11,650 nt of DNA from Flavobacterium sp. Its GTDB lineage: Bacteria > Bacteroidota > Bacteroidia > Flavobacteriales > Flavobacteriaceae. The stretch lies in assembly GCA_023253295.1 (NCBI GenBank), contig JALRGZ010000117.1:1-11650 (forward strand), in the 5' to 3' direction. The position numbers and the translations under genes are program-made. The notes under the pieces are model-generated. The model searched no databases, was not told where the DNA came from, and was given only the letters and a program-made list of their open reading frames with translations. Positions 1 through 8,800 of this stretch are shown piece by piece (positions within the stretch are counted from its first letter, which is position 1; the number at the start of each line of letters is the position of its first letter).

Positions 1-683
1 AGCACAAAAAAATTTTCTGTTTCCTGTGGCGCTACTAAATAATCTCCTAGAAAATCAATTACTTGTGAGTGTCCATTGTACGGATGTTGATTGCCGTCAA
101 CTCCAATTCTGTTAACTCCTACAACATAACTCATATTCTCAATTGCTCGGGCTTTTAACAGCGTATCCCAGGCTTTAATTCTTTTTTCAGGCCAACTGGC
201 TACATACAAAAGCAAATCATAATCATTAGTATTTCTGGAAAAAACAGGAAAACGCAAGTCATAGCAAACCAAAGGGCAGATTTTCCAACCCAAATAATCC
301 ACAATTATTTTTTTATCTCCAGCCGTGTAAACCTTATCCTCACCTGAAAGGGTAAACAAATGTTTTTTATCATAATACAAAGTTTCGCCAGAAGGATATA
401 CAAACAGCATTCGGTTATAGAAATTACCCGATTCTTCTATTACCAAACTTCCTGTTATAGCCACATTTTTGGCTTTCGCCAAAGTTTGCATCCATTGTAC
501 CGTTTCGCCTTGCATACTTTCAGCTAAATCGCTAGGATTCATCGTAAAGCCAGTAGAAAACATCTCAGGAAGCACAATTAAATTAACTGCTTCAGTTAAT
601 GCATTTATTTTATCCTCAAAATGAGTTCTATTCGCTTTTGGGTTTTCCCAAACTAGAGATGATTGAATAAGTGCTACTTTCAT
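1..683 (-). CDS. Omega-amidase / nitrilase-superfamily carbon-nitrogen hydrolase (C-terminus cut by window edge)
   Basis: This is a cytosolic hydrolase of the nitrilase superfamily, closest in look to the YafV/Nit2 omega-amidases. Those enzymes deaminate alpha-ketoglutaramate and alpha-ketosuccinamate, and serve transamination and methionine salvage. The frame is open from an ATG at 683 to the left edge, giving 227 codons; about 30 C-terminal residues are probably missing. The catalytic triad is visible: Glu40 in LPEMFSTGF, Lys106 in YDKKHLF, and Cys140 in PLVCYDLRFP. No signal peptide is present. It follows the thioredoxin gene in the same direction, but a terminator and its own promoter lie between, so it is probably a separate transcription unit. 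The family is clear; the exact substrate is inferred. Confidence 0.9.
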   Translation of the reverse strand, partial: MKVALIQSSLVWENPKANRTHFEDKINALTEAVNLIVLPEMFSTGFTMNPSDLAESMQGETVQWMQTLAKAKNVAITGSLVIEESGNFYNRMLFVYPSGETLYYDKKHLFTLSGEDKVYTAGDKKIIVDYLGWKICPLVCYDLRFPVFSRNTNDYDLLLYVASWPEKRIKAWDTLLKARAIENMSYVVGVNRIGVDGNQHPYNGHSQVIDFLGDYLVAPQETENFFV

Positions 684-704
684 GTTACATAGTTTGCTGT
701 TTCA

Positions 705-738
705 CAAAGATACGTAAAGCCAAAAAGAGATTAGCAAA
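705..738 (-). promoter_or_regulatory. Bacteroidota-type vegetative promoter for the omega-amidase gene
   Basis: On the minus strand there is a perfect -7 box TATCTTTG (712 to 705), matching TAnnTTTG. A -33 TTTG (738 to 735) lies 22 bases upstream, within the 17-23 base range reported for Flavobacterium promoters. It lies about 20 bases before the ATG at 683 and just downstream of the preceding terminator, so the position fits. Confidence 0.6.
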
Positions 739-752
739 GATTTCAAACAAAC

Positions 753-786
753 AAAAAACGCATCCGAAAGAATGGATGCGTTTTTT
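753..786 (-). terminator. Intrinsic terminator after the thioredoxin gene (symmetric)
   Basis: A 13-bp perfect inverted repeat pairs AAAAAACGCATCC (753-765) with GGATGCGTTTTTT (774-786) around an 8-base loop. Read on the minus strand it is a stem followed by a T run, 32 bases after the thioredoxin stop codon, and should end the sus-type operon. The A and T tracts on both sides would let it work in either direction. Its stem is nearly the same as that at 11178-11209. Confidence 0.85.
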
Positions 787-818
787 GGACAATACACTAT
801 CTATTTAATTATCTTAAA

Positions 819-2030
819 TTACCAAGGGAATTCTTTTTTGGTAACCGGTAAATTCATTTTTTTATAGACTGCATTGGACAACTTTGGCTCCGGATAAAAA
901 GCTAAAGAAGCTAAATACTCATAAGCTGTTTTATAATCTTTTTTCAAAGTATAGGCAGAAGCTAAATACAACATTGATTTTTGCGTAGCTAAGTTTTTAG
1001 CGTTGGTTGTTGCAAAAGCAATCACCTTATCGGCATCTTCTAATTTTATATCTTTTTGCAAATAATAATCCCCAATGATAAGTGTATAAATATATTCATC
1101 ATACAAAAATGGCTGGTCTTTGTATTTTTGAGTCAATGCGATCATTTCGTTAATTGCCTCAGAATATTTTTTGTCAAAAACCAGATTTTCAAATTTCATA
1201 GAATCCATGATTAGATCTTTGTGATTAAAAGCTGAATTCTGAATAAAATCGATCAGTTTTTTATAGCCTACTTCATCTTTTTTAACTCTCAAAGCAGTTG
1301 CCTGTCTTACCATACTGGAATACATTTGAGTCCAAACTCTTCTTGTACTTGGCAGCTCAGCCAAATAAATATCCCAATTTTTTAAAAGTGTTTCAGATAT
1401 AACATCTTTTTCAGCGCGCCCAATAAAATTAGCCAATACTCTAAATGCATTTGGCGATTGTAATTCCTTTTCAGATAAACCTGAAATATATTCAATGGTA
1501 TAAGGTTTAATTTTTTCCGGATACAACTTATTCATAAGCCCCAGAACAAACTTGTTATACAATTCAAAACTATGATCCCCTGATTTCCATTGCGTATCTA
1601 ACTTATTATACTGTGCCAAAATATCATTATGCTCGGCTTTTTTAGCAAAATCAAGAAAAGAAGTCGCATCCAAAAAACCAGAAAATTTATCTAACAGATC
1701 ACCATTGGCTTCCAACCAAAACAAAGAAGGAAAGGCTGTTACTTTGTAACGTTTAAAAAAGCCACTTTTTGATTCGTTTTCCGCATCAATTTTTAAACAC
1801 ACATAACCTTTGTTAAAATAATCACCTACCTGAGGATCGACAAAGGTTGTTTGTGACATTTTTTTACAAGGACCACACCAGGTAGTATAAACATCAACAA
1901 ATATTTTCTTATTGTTTTTTTGGGCATATTCCATGGCCTCCTCAAAAGAACCATGGAAAAATTTAATTCCCTGAGCATGTATGGAAATGCTAAACAGGAA
2001 AACAGAAAGGATTTTTAAAAATTTATTCAT
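819..2030 (-). CDS. Periplasmic thioredoxin-fold protein at the end of the SusCD operon
   Basis: This 403-residue protein has an N-terminal signal peptide (about 1-19, ending HA before Gln20), so it is exported. No lipobox Cys is present. A thioredoxin-like domain spans about 22-130. Its redox motif is WCGPC at 51-55 (Cys52, Cys55), and the expected cis-Pro lies in AFPSL (Pro101). A third cysteine is Cys78. The remaining roughly 270 residues look mostly helical; the last 100 (YLASAYTLKKDYKTAYEYL) resemble TPR-type repeats, possibly for protein binding. Its ATG lies 7 bases after the stop of the PKD-like gene, so the two are almost certainly cotranscribed. Thioredoxin-fold proteins do occur beside SusC/SusD/DUF4843/PKD-like sets in other Bacteroidota. 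A thiol-disulfide oxidoreductase is well supported; its client is unknown. It is much longer than a plain thioredoxin (about 110 residues). Confidence 0.85.
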   Translation of the reverse strand: MNKFLKILSVFLFSISIHAQGIKFFHGSFEEAMEYAQKNNKKIFVDVYTTWCGPCKKMSQTTFVDPQVGDYFNKGYVCLKIDAENESKSGFFKRYKVTAFPSLFWLEANGDLLDKFSGFLDATSFLDFAKKAEHNDILAQYNKLDTQWKSGDHSFELYNKFVLGLMNKLYPEKIKPYTIEYISGLSEKELQSPNAFRVLANFIGRAEKDVISETLLKNWDIYLAELPSTRRVWTQMYSSMVRQATALRVKKDEVGYKKLIDFIQNSAFNHKDLIMDSMKFENLVFDKKYSEAINEMIALTQKYKDQPFLYDEYIYTLIIGDYYLQKDIKLEDADKVIAFATTNAKNLATQKSMLYLASAYTLKKDYKTAYEYLASLAFYPEPKLSNAVYKKMNLPVTKKEFPW

Positions 2031-2037
2031 TTTAAAT

Positions 2038-3618
2038 TTAATTTACTTTTTCATCAAAATCGATAATCTTATCTCCCAGACCAAAGATTCTGCTTGTTTC
2101 ATCAATAGTTATTCCTCCAACAAGACTTGCCTCATAATTAATTATCCCCGCTTTTCCTGTAGATAAATTATTATCTCTCACAGCAATACGTATCAAACTT
2201 TTTCCTAATGTGCTTCTATTAAAAGTCTTCACGACATCAGCTGTTAAACCCTGAGCTGCAAAATTGATCATTACATTTTCTGTAGGCGCAGATGCAGTTG
2301 CCGCATTTAATGCATATAATTTACCCCCATCAGTATACCATAATATTCCTTTTGTTGTATTCCAATATTCGTAAACAAATTTATCAGTAGCATAAATTCC
2401 AGGATAAGTAGCTGGATCCAATAACGTCAATGATTCACCAACTAAAGTTTGCTTTGTTGGAATATCTGCTTGTACTTTAAATCCATATGAAAAACGCATT
2501 AAATAACGTTTAGATGGATCGGCAATACTCTCACAAATAGCAATATAAGATCTACCAGCAAAAATAGCCGTTGATGGATTAGTATCTCCAACCCCTAATA
2601 TTTTCATGCCAGTATTATTAACTTCAAAACCTATATTAGCCACAAATGGGAATTGACCTATATATCCAACATTAGTAGCTGTCAAATTCAAAAACCTTCC
2701 GTTTAAATTATCATAAAAAACTGGAATTTGCGAAGAATTAGCATGAAACAAGTTTGTGTTTACTGCAAATGGTGCCAGACTATAATTAGTCGGAATACTA
2801 GTATCGGTAATTATTAAAGAAGGTTTCCATTTAGGATCATTAGTTCCAACACTCCTATTGTACACCTTACCATTAATGAATAAATAATCATAAGATGATG
2901 TTTTAGGATTCACCGCTGTTTCATAGTTAGCATCAGCAAGAATCGGATCGCTAATCGCAGTATAAAACCCAACTCTAAGAGTATTCGTTTTTTTGAACGT
3001 ATTAGGATCTAATACAAAACCCCCATCGGCATCATTTGAAAATACCATAATTTGTTTACAGGCAAGCTTAGTATTATTCGGATTAGCAGACACTACTCTT
3101 TTTGCTGAAGAAGTAAGTGTCAAATCAGGATTGGCATTCGTAAATACGTTACGGAGCACTTCATTTCTAGAAGGGTTTATAAAATTCAAATCAACTTTTC
3201 CATTTTCTTCGCATAAAACCAAAGTACCTGCCGTTAAATCACTAACAATTGTAGCTGCCATTGTCTTTTTATAATACACACCCGTTGTTTTATCCTGAAC
3301 ACTAAAAACGAGTGAATATCCCGCACCAGGAAGAGCCCCTACGGCCGCATTAAAGATTTTCTCTCTAGAAAGTGTATCGGCAGAAAATTTATTAGTGGTA
3401 TTAAATAGATACCATCTATACTCTAAATTACTCTCATCATTTCGGGCAGTAGTCACAACTGGTTCTATCGTTTTTGGTCGTAAAAAATCGAAGGTATAAT
3501 TATCCTCCAATCCCGAAATAGAAACCGTATTAAGATCATTAAACTTTGTTACTGTATCGTCTGTAACACAGGACAAAACAGTCATTAAACTAAGTATTGC
3601 AAAAAGTATTTTTTTCAT
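2038..3618 (-). CDS. PKD-like family surface lipoprotein of the SusCD locus
   Basis: The 526-residue product starts with a lipoprotein signal peptide (MKKILFAILS, lipobox LSC, lipidated Cys17) followed by VTDD. The acidic residues after Cys fit the surface-export signal of Flavobacteriia. Residues about 40-125 look like the PKD-like domain found in lipoproteins next to DUF4843 genes: YRWYLFN, then LPGAGYSLVFSVQD and TTGVYYKKT. It then runs into GTLVLCEENGKVDLNFI, typical of that family, and a long beta-rich C-terminal region without a known catalytic motif. Internal cysteines are Cys136, Cys187 and Cys362, the most in any outer-envelope protein of this operon. It starts 31 bases after the DUF4843-like gene and ends 7 bases before the thioredoxin gene. 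A role as an accessory ligand-binding subunit of the SusCD complex, like SusE/SusF, is inferred. Confidence 0.75.
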   Translation of the reverse strand: MKKILFAILSLMTVLSCVTDDTVTKFNDLNTVSISGLEDNYTFDFLRPKTIEPVVTTARNDESNLEYRWYLFNTTNKFSADTLSREKIFNAAVGALPGAGYSLVFSVQDKTTGVYYKKTMAATIVSDLTAGTLVLCEENGKVDLNFINPSRNEVLRNVFTNANPDLTLTSSAKRVVSANPNNTKLACKQIMVFSNDADGGFVLDPNTFKKTNTLRVGFYTAISDPILADANYETAVNPKTSSYDYLFINGKVYNRSVGTNDPKWKPSLIITDTSIPTNYSLAPFAVNTNLFHANSSQIPVFYDNLNGRFLNLTATNVGYIGQFPFVANIGFEVNNTGMKILGVGDTNPSTAIFAGRSYIAICESIADPSKRYLMRFSYGFKVQADIPTKQTLVGESLTLLDPATYPGIYATDKFVYEYWNTTKGILWYTDGGKLYALNAATASAPTENVMINFAAQGLTADVVKTFNRSTLGKSLIRIAVRDNNLSTGKAGIINYEASLVGGITIDETSRIFGLGDKIIDFDEKVN

Positions 3619-3649
3619 GTTTTTCTAAATTTTGGCAGTTAATGAATTA

Positions 3650-4375
3650 CTATAATACGCTCCAAGGATAAATCCTATTCCCATCCTCATCATACACCTC
3701 ATTTTCAATAATATAACTACAAACTCCTCGTCCTTGTATACCCCAATAGGTAGTTCCGAAACCTTTTGCAGTACTCTTTGCATCAGTCTCCAGTAATGGA
3801 AAATCATGTCCCTGAGTATTAATCGCAATATTGTGTTTTACTTTTGAATAATCTCCAAAATAAATATAGAGATAGGTATCCCAATAGGATGGTTTAATTA
3901 ACCTATTAGTTATAAATACTCTTAAATTAACTTTGTTAGAATAACCTAAATCAAAATCATCCGTTGGGACTAATTTTAAAGCAATCACTCTGTCTTCAGT
4001 CAACAACGCTGGATCATTACGATTTACTACCAATTTTAAATCAGTTCCAAATTTATTTGCTGGAAAAACATACGACTCTTCCAGTTTTTTATAATGTAAA
4101 CCTTCAACTGCAGTAGTTTTAGTTTCATCAATGACAACTTTATACAATTGATCCGTAACCAATTTATTTCCCATCACTTTTAAAGGGATTTTAATTGTAT
4201 CTACATCTGGAATTTTTCCAAGAAATGAATAATATAAACTATCGATTGTTCCGTCAGTAGCATTAAAATACACTCCTTGTTTCCCTGTAAAACCGATTGG
4301 ATCATCTTGTGTACAACTCGAAAAAATAACCAGAAGCAATGCTACTATCGAAGTTCTAAAAATTAACTTTTTCAT
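3650..4375 (-). CDS. DUF4843-type surface lipoprotein
   Basis: The 241-residue product has a lipoprotein signal peptide (about 1-20, lipobox SSC, lipidated Cys21) followed by TQDD, again an acidic surface-export signature. The mature part shows the DUF4843 pattern: VYFNATDGTIDSLYYSF, then DVDTIKIPLKVMG, DQLYKVVIDE and EGLHYKKLEESYVFPANKFG. The G-x-H-Y...FPAN segment followed by alternating hydrophobics recalls Calx-beta/Ig-like sandwich repeats, which is inference. One further cysteine is present, Cys219 near the C-terminus. It begins 36 bases after the SusD stop. In other Bacteroidota this family sits directly after SusD and before a PKD-like protein, exactly as here. Its molecular function is not established; a cell-surface ligand-binding partner of SusD is likely. 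Confidence 0.8.
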   Translation of the reverse strand: MKKLIFRTSIVALLLVIFSSCTQDDPIGFTGKQGVYFNATDGTIDSLYYSFLGKIPDVDTIKIPLKVMGNKLVTDQLYKVVIDETKTTAVEGLHYKKLEESYVFPANKFGTDLKLVVNRNDPALLTEDRVIALKLVPTDDFDLGYSNKVNLRVFITNRLIKPSYWDTYLYIYFGDYSKVKHNIAINTQGHDFPLLETDAKSTAKGFGTTYWGIQGRGVCSYIIENEVYDEDGNRIYPWSVL

Positions 4376-4379
4376 AATT

Positions 4380-4411
4380 TTATCTTTTAAACATTAATAA
4401 ATGATCTCCTT
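4380..4411 (-). other. Possible four-codon minigene between susD and the DUF4843-like gene
   Basis: Just after the susD stop the minus strand reads AAGGAG (4411-4406), then 11 bases, then ATG TTT AAA AGA TAA (4394-4380). Its stop lies 4 bases before the ATG of the DUF4843-like gene. The AAGGAG is well spaced for the small frame but 30 bases from the real start. This could be chance or a small translational coupling or control element. Confidence 0.25.
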
Positions 4412-5833
4412 TTATAAATTCCCAAATTCATACTCATCTGCAGGAATTGGCAATGTATAGATTGCAGAATTTGTAACGGTCACATCATTTGCTGAACCAA
4501 TTGTTGTAGCATTCTTTCTTTTATAATTCCAGAATAATTTTCCTTCACCTATAAACTCTTTCTTAAACTCATTATCAATTTCAGCATCCAATTCCTCTCT
4601 GGTCAAACCTGATTTAGCGGCAATACCTCTACTTGCAGTAAACTTATTAAAGTAAGCTAATGCATTATTTAAATCAGTTTCAAGCTGTGCAGCCACAAGG
4701 TATAATTCACTTATTTTCAGCATTGGAACATCTGTTTTATTAGTATATTTTGCTACAGCACTCTCCCCGTTTATGGATGCTCCAAAAAATACACTTGGTC
4801 TAACATCTATCGAAGTTCCACCAGTTGTAGCATACATTTGATTGATAATCGCAGTATTAATTCCTAACCAAGTATTTCTTAATCCTTGCGATGCTGCAAA
4901 ACTTAAATAAGTATCTGTATAAGTAACCAATTTAGATACATTCAACTTAAAAATTATTTCAGAAGCAGCTGTTACGTCAGTTGACAAATTTGCAAATTTG
5001 AACAAACTTATCGGGGCCTTAGTGGTACCATCTGCTGTACCTATAATTTCCTGAGCATATAGCAAAGCATCCTCATTATTTCCAGCATATTGATTCACAA
5101 TTGCCAAAGCAGCAGTAACTGCATAATAATTCATTCTATACTGTCTGTTTGTAAGCACTTTTGGTGTGGAAAGCACAGGAATACTGGCAAAGTTTGGTCC
5201 GTAAGGATCACTTTCTTTCATTAATTCGTGTGCAGCCTCAAGATCGGCTATAATTTTATCCAAAACCTCCGAAACCGTAAGAGCCGGTTGTGCTTCTTTA
5301 GAATACACATCTACATAAGGAATTGCTTTTTCTTCCATTCCCAAAACTGGCGCATTGGCAAAAGTTCTCAATAAATTAAAATGCAAATACGCTCGTAAAG
5401 CCATAGCTTCACCTTTAAAAACGTCATGTGACCCTCCTGAAAAGATGGCCGGATTATTATCAATATATTTTAAAATCGCATTTGTATTTGCTATAGCTGA
5501 ATAATGTTTATCCCAGATAGTACCTATACGATTAGACACTGCTAGATTAGTATAATCATAAGCCACATCATTAATAAAAATATGATTAGTATTACTTTTA
5601 ATACCAGGATAATATTGCGCCAGGACATCCATGAATCCGTAGGTCATATTTTCTCCATACAAATTTTTTGTACTCATTATGGTGTAAACCCCTAACAAAG
5701 CATCATTGAAACCTGTTTCATTTTGAAACAAATCTTCGGCTTTAATATTAGTTTTTGGTGAAACATCAAAATAATCACTGCATGAATTCAAGAGAATTGC
5801 CAATAATAATAGACTATATATTTTAATTTTCAT
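4412..5833 (-). CDS. SusD/RagB-family nutrient-binding outer-membrane lipoprotein
   Basis: The 473-residue product is a SusD-like lid protein that captures ligand at the cell surface for the partner SusC channel. It has a lipoprotein signal peptide (about 1-17, lipidated Cys18 in LNSCSDYFD). The family N-terminus DYFDVSPKTNIKAEDLF is followed by GFNDALLGVYTIM. A helical TPR-like core follows, including GEAMALRAYLHFNLLRTFA. The C-terminal family signature is KKEFIGEGKLFWNYKRKN, with a final LPIPADEYEFGN. Length is slightly below the usual 500-550 residues but nothing appears missing. The acidic SDYFD after Cys18 fits surface export. Apart from Cys18 there is no cysteine. It starts 11 bases after the susC stop, so the two are translated from one message. 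The ligand cannot be read from the sequence. Confidence 0.95.
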   Translation of the reverse strand: MKIKIYSLLLLAILLNSCSDYFDVSPKTNIKAEDLFQNETGFNDALLGVYTIMSTKNLYGENMTYGFMDVLAQYYPGIKSNTNHIFINDVAYDYTNLAVSNRIGTIWDKHYSAIANTNAILKYIDNNPAIFSGGSHDVFKGEAMALRAYLHFNLLRTFANAPVLGMEEKAIPYVDVYSKEAQPALTVSEVLDKIIADLEAAHELMKESDPYGPNFASIPVLSTPKVLTNRQYRMNYYAVTAALAIVNQYAGNNEDALLYAQEIIGTADGTTKAPISLFKFANLSTDVTAASEIIFKLNVSKLVTYTDTYLSFAASQGLRNTWLGINTAIINQMYATTGGTSIDVRPSVFFGASINGESAVAKYTNKTDVPMLKISELYLVAAQLETDLNNALAYFNKFTASRGIAAKSGLTREELDAEIDNEFKKEFIGEGKLFWNYKRKNATTIGSANDVTVTNSAIYTLPIPADEYEFGNL

Positions 5834-5844
5834 TGCTTTAATTT

Positions 5845-8800
5845 TTAAAGTGAAACTTGAACATTTAAAGAGAATGTACGTGCAAAAGGATAACTCGTAC
5901 CTCTTTCTATTTTGGCAGAATTCAATCTGAACAAATCATTACTAATAGCCGATACTCTTAATCGTCTTAACCCCCATCTTTTAACCAATTCAGTATCGAA
6001 ATTATAAGACAAATTCAATGAAGTAAAACGTATCTCATCATCTTTTTGAATAAATCTTGAAGTTGGATAAGTTTTAGAAGTATTTGTAATTGCTTTAAAA
6101 AGAGAATCATCACCAGGAGTTTTCCAACGATCATATAATACGCGTTTATCAGCATTTTGTCTTGGATCCACATTTTCAACTTTATCTACTAAAGTTTGGT
6201 TGTATAAATAACCTCCATATTTAAAACCAAAATAAGCACCTAACTCAAAGCCATTGTAAAAAACCTGTGTTCCAAAATTCCCTTCTAATTTTGGATCTTG
6301 AACTGCCATTGGCTTTTGATCTTTGAAGCTGTAAGTGTTAGTTAAGTTTCCGTCTTTATCAACAAAAATTTCTTTACCTGTTGCAGGATCAATACCTCTT
6401 GATTCCACTGCCCAAATAGTATTGGTAGATTGTCCTTCTACAAATTTTACAAAAGTAGAAGTTATACCATTTTCTAAAGCTGATTCGTCTTGTCTATCAT
6501 TGAATGCCGTCAAAGCATCGTTGATATCCATAAGTGTATTTTCATTATGAATAACATTAGTAAAAATGCTCCAGTTGAAGTTAGACTTTTTAGAATCAAT
6601 CAACACGTATTTTAAACTCAACTCAATTCCCTCATTTCTCACTTTCCCTAAATTCTCCGTATAGGTAGGAAAACCTACAGATGGCGCTAATGTTAAGTTG
6701 ATTAATTGATTTTGAGAAACCTGATTATAGTAGTTGTAATTTCCGCTCAATCTATTATTGAAAAAGGCAAAATCAAAACCGATGTTCAATTTCACATTTT
6801 TCTGCCATTTTAGATCCGGATTTCCTAAAGCCATCAAAACAGCACCTAAACTTCCATTATAGGTTAAATTATCTAATGATGAATCTTTATAATTATACAT
6901 CATATAGGATTGGTACGGATTAAAATTAGTCCCTCCAGTTTCTCCAAGAGACGCTCTAACTTTTAATAAATCTACTGCCGAAATTTTTTCTAAAAATTTC
7001 TCTTTATGAATATTCCATCCTATACCTCCACTTTTGAAAGTAGCCCAACGATCATTGGCACCAAAAACAGAAGAAGCATCACTTCTTACTGAAAAGTCCA
7101 ATAAAAATCTATTATCATAGGCATAGTTAAAAGCTCCAACTACCCCCATTAATCTTCTGATAAAATAATTTCCGCCCGGAGTTCCTCCTGTTTGATATTG
7201 GGTTCCCATACTAACATGGTCCAAATTACTGTTAGGATAATTTTCACCAATAAAAGAAAAACTGTCGACCTTATCTTCATTAATATTATAAATTCCATTA
7301 ACATTAAATAAGTGTTTTTTATTCACTAACTTATTGTATGCCAACACCAAGTTCCCATCATAAGAAGATTCATCAGTACCTGCTTTATAATATCTTCCTT
7401 TAACTGTTGTATTAGCAAAAGCTGTGTTTTCGGCAGGTAAAAACTGATCAGTATTTGATTTTTTATAAACCAAACCAATTCTACTGGTTAATTTAAGTGC
7501 TTTAGAAATATCCCATGAAAAAGAAAAGTTGTTTACAAATTCATTATAGTCTTCCGAATCTTTACTGTTTAAAGTAGAATTGTACAACATATTTGGAACC
7601 AATACTCCCGAATCATTAATATATAAGTTTTCTTTAACTCTGCCATTCTCATCATATGGATAGTAATAAGGATTCATGTATGTATACTGACTAAAAGTAC
7701 CGTACTTAGAATTATTGGCTTTCATTCGGTTGAACGAAACGGTATTAGCAAATCTTAATTTTTCTCTATTGTGTTGTAATTTAATAGACAAACCATTTCT
7801 AACACGATCAGAACCTTTCATAGCACCAACAGTCTCTTTATGATTCACATTGAATGAATATAAAAAATGATCATCTCCACCTTCAAGAAATAAGGAATGG
7901 GTATTATCAACTCCTAATTTTCTAACAGGAATAGCTATCCAATCGGTATTAATTCCTTGTTGTACTAATTTTAATCTTTCGTTATAACGCTGTTGGTAAA
8001 GTTCGTTTACATAAACAACATCACTTGAATATAAACCGGCCAATCTTTCATATTCTAATTTTTCACTGGCATTCATCAAATTATAATCCGACAAATCAGC
8101 AGCTACAAAATCTAAATTGGCATTGTATTTAATGTTCATCATCCCTTTTTCAGGACGTTTTGTAGTAATTACCACAACTCCATTTGCAGCTCTGGAACCA
8201 TAAATCGCAGTTGCCGAAGCATCTCTCAAAACAGTAATGGATTCAACTCTATTAGGATCTAAGTCAAAAATAACAGTCGCTTTAACCTCAAATCCATCAA
8301 GAATAAAAGTGGGTAAATTAGGATTATTTTTATATTCTGAATTTAAGTCGGAATTGATACTACTCCCACCTCGAATAGTAAAATCAGGCATACGATTAGG
8401 ATCACTACCAAAAGAGTTGTTTTCAACTAATTTAAAAGACGGAGCTACAATAGCTAAAGCAGCTAATAAATTCTGACTTGTTACAGCAGTCAAATCCTTA
8501 CCTTTAATTGTGGTTTCAGCTCCTGTGAAACTTTCCTTTTTACGATCATAATAACCGGTTACAACAACTTCATTCAATTTAGAAACTTCTTCTTCTAAAA
8601 TAATATCATAAAGTTTATTTTGATCTACAATCTTTTCTACAGTTAAATATCCAATAAAACTAAATTGTAATTTATCCCCTTTCATAGCTGTAATGGAATA
8701 TTTACCATCAATATCTGTCAAAACTGTAGTTTTATTTCTTAATACCTGAACTGTTACACCAGGGATTGGATTGGCTTTCGTATCTACAACCCTTCCAGTT

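Noticed and set aside
1..683. Omega-amidase as a catabolic enzyme of the SusCD operon
   Set aside because: A strong terminator and an independent promoter separate it from the operon, and it is a cytosolic housekeeping-type enzyme.
1981..2166. Plus-strand frame across the thioredoxin / PKD-like gene junction
   Set aside because: It is antisense to two well-supported genes and has a composition typical of reverse-strand translation.
2993..3274. Plus-strand frame opposite the PKD-like gene
   Set aside because: Antisense shadow; no start context, motif or promoter.
3625..3828. 67-residue minus-strand frame near the end of the DUF4843-like gene
   Set aside because: It lies almost wholly inside the DUF4843-like gene in another frame, which has a signal peptide and family match; the small product shows no recognisable motif.
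6335..8476. Plus-strand frames at 6335-6550 and 8237-8476 opposite susC
   Set aside because: Both are antisense to conserved barrel and plug segments of the receptor and have no feature of their own.
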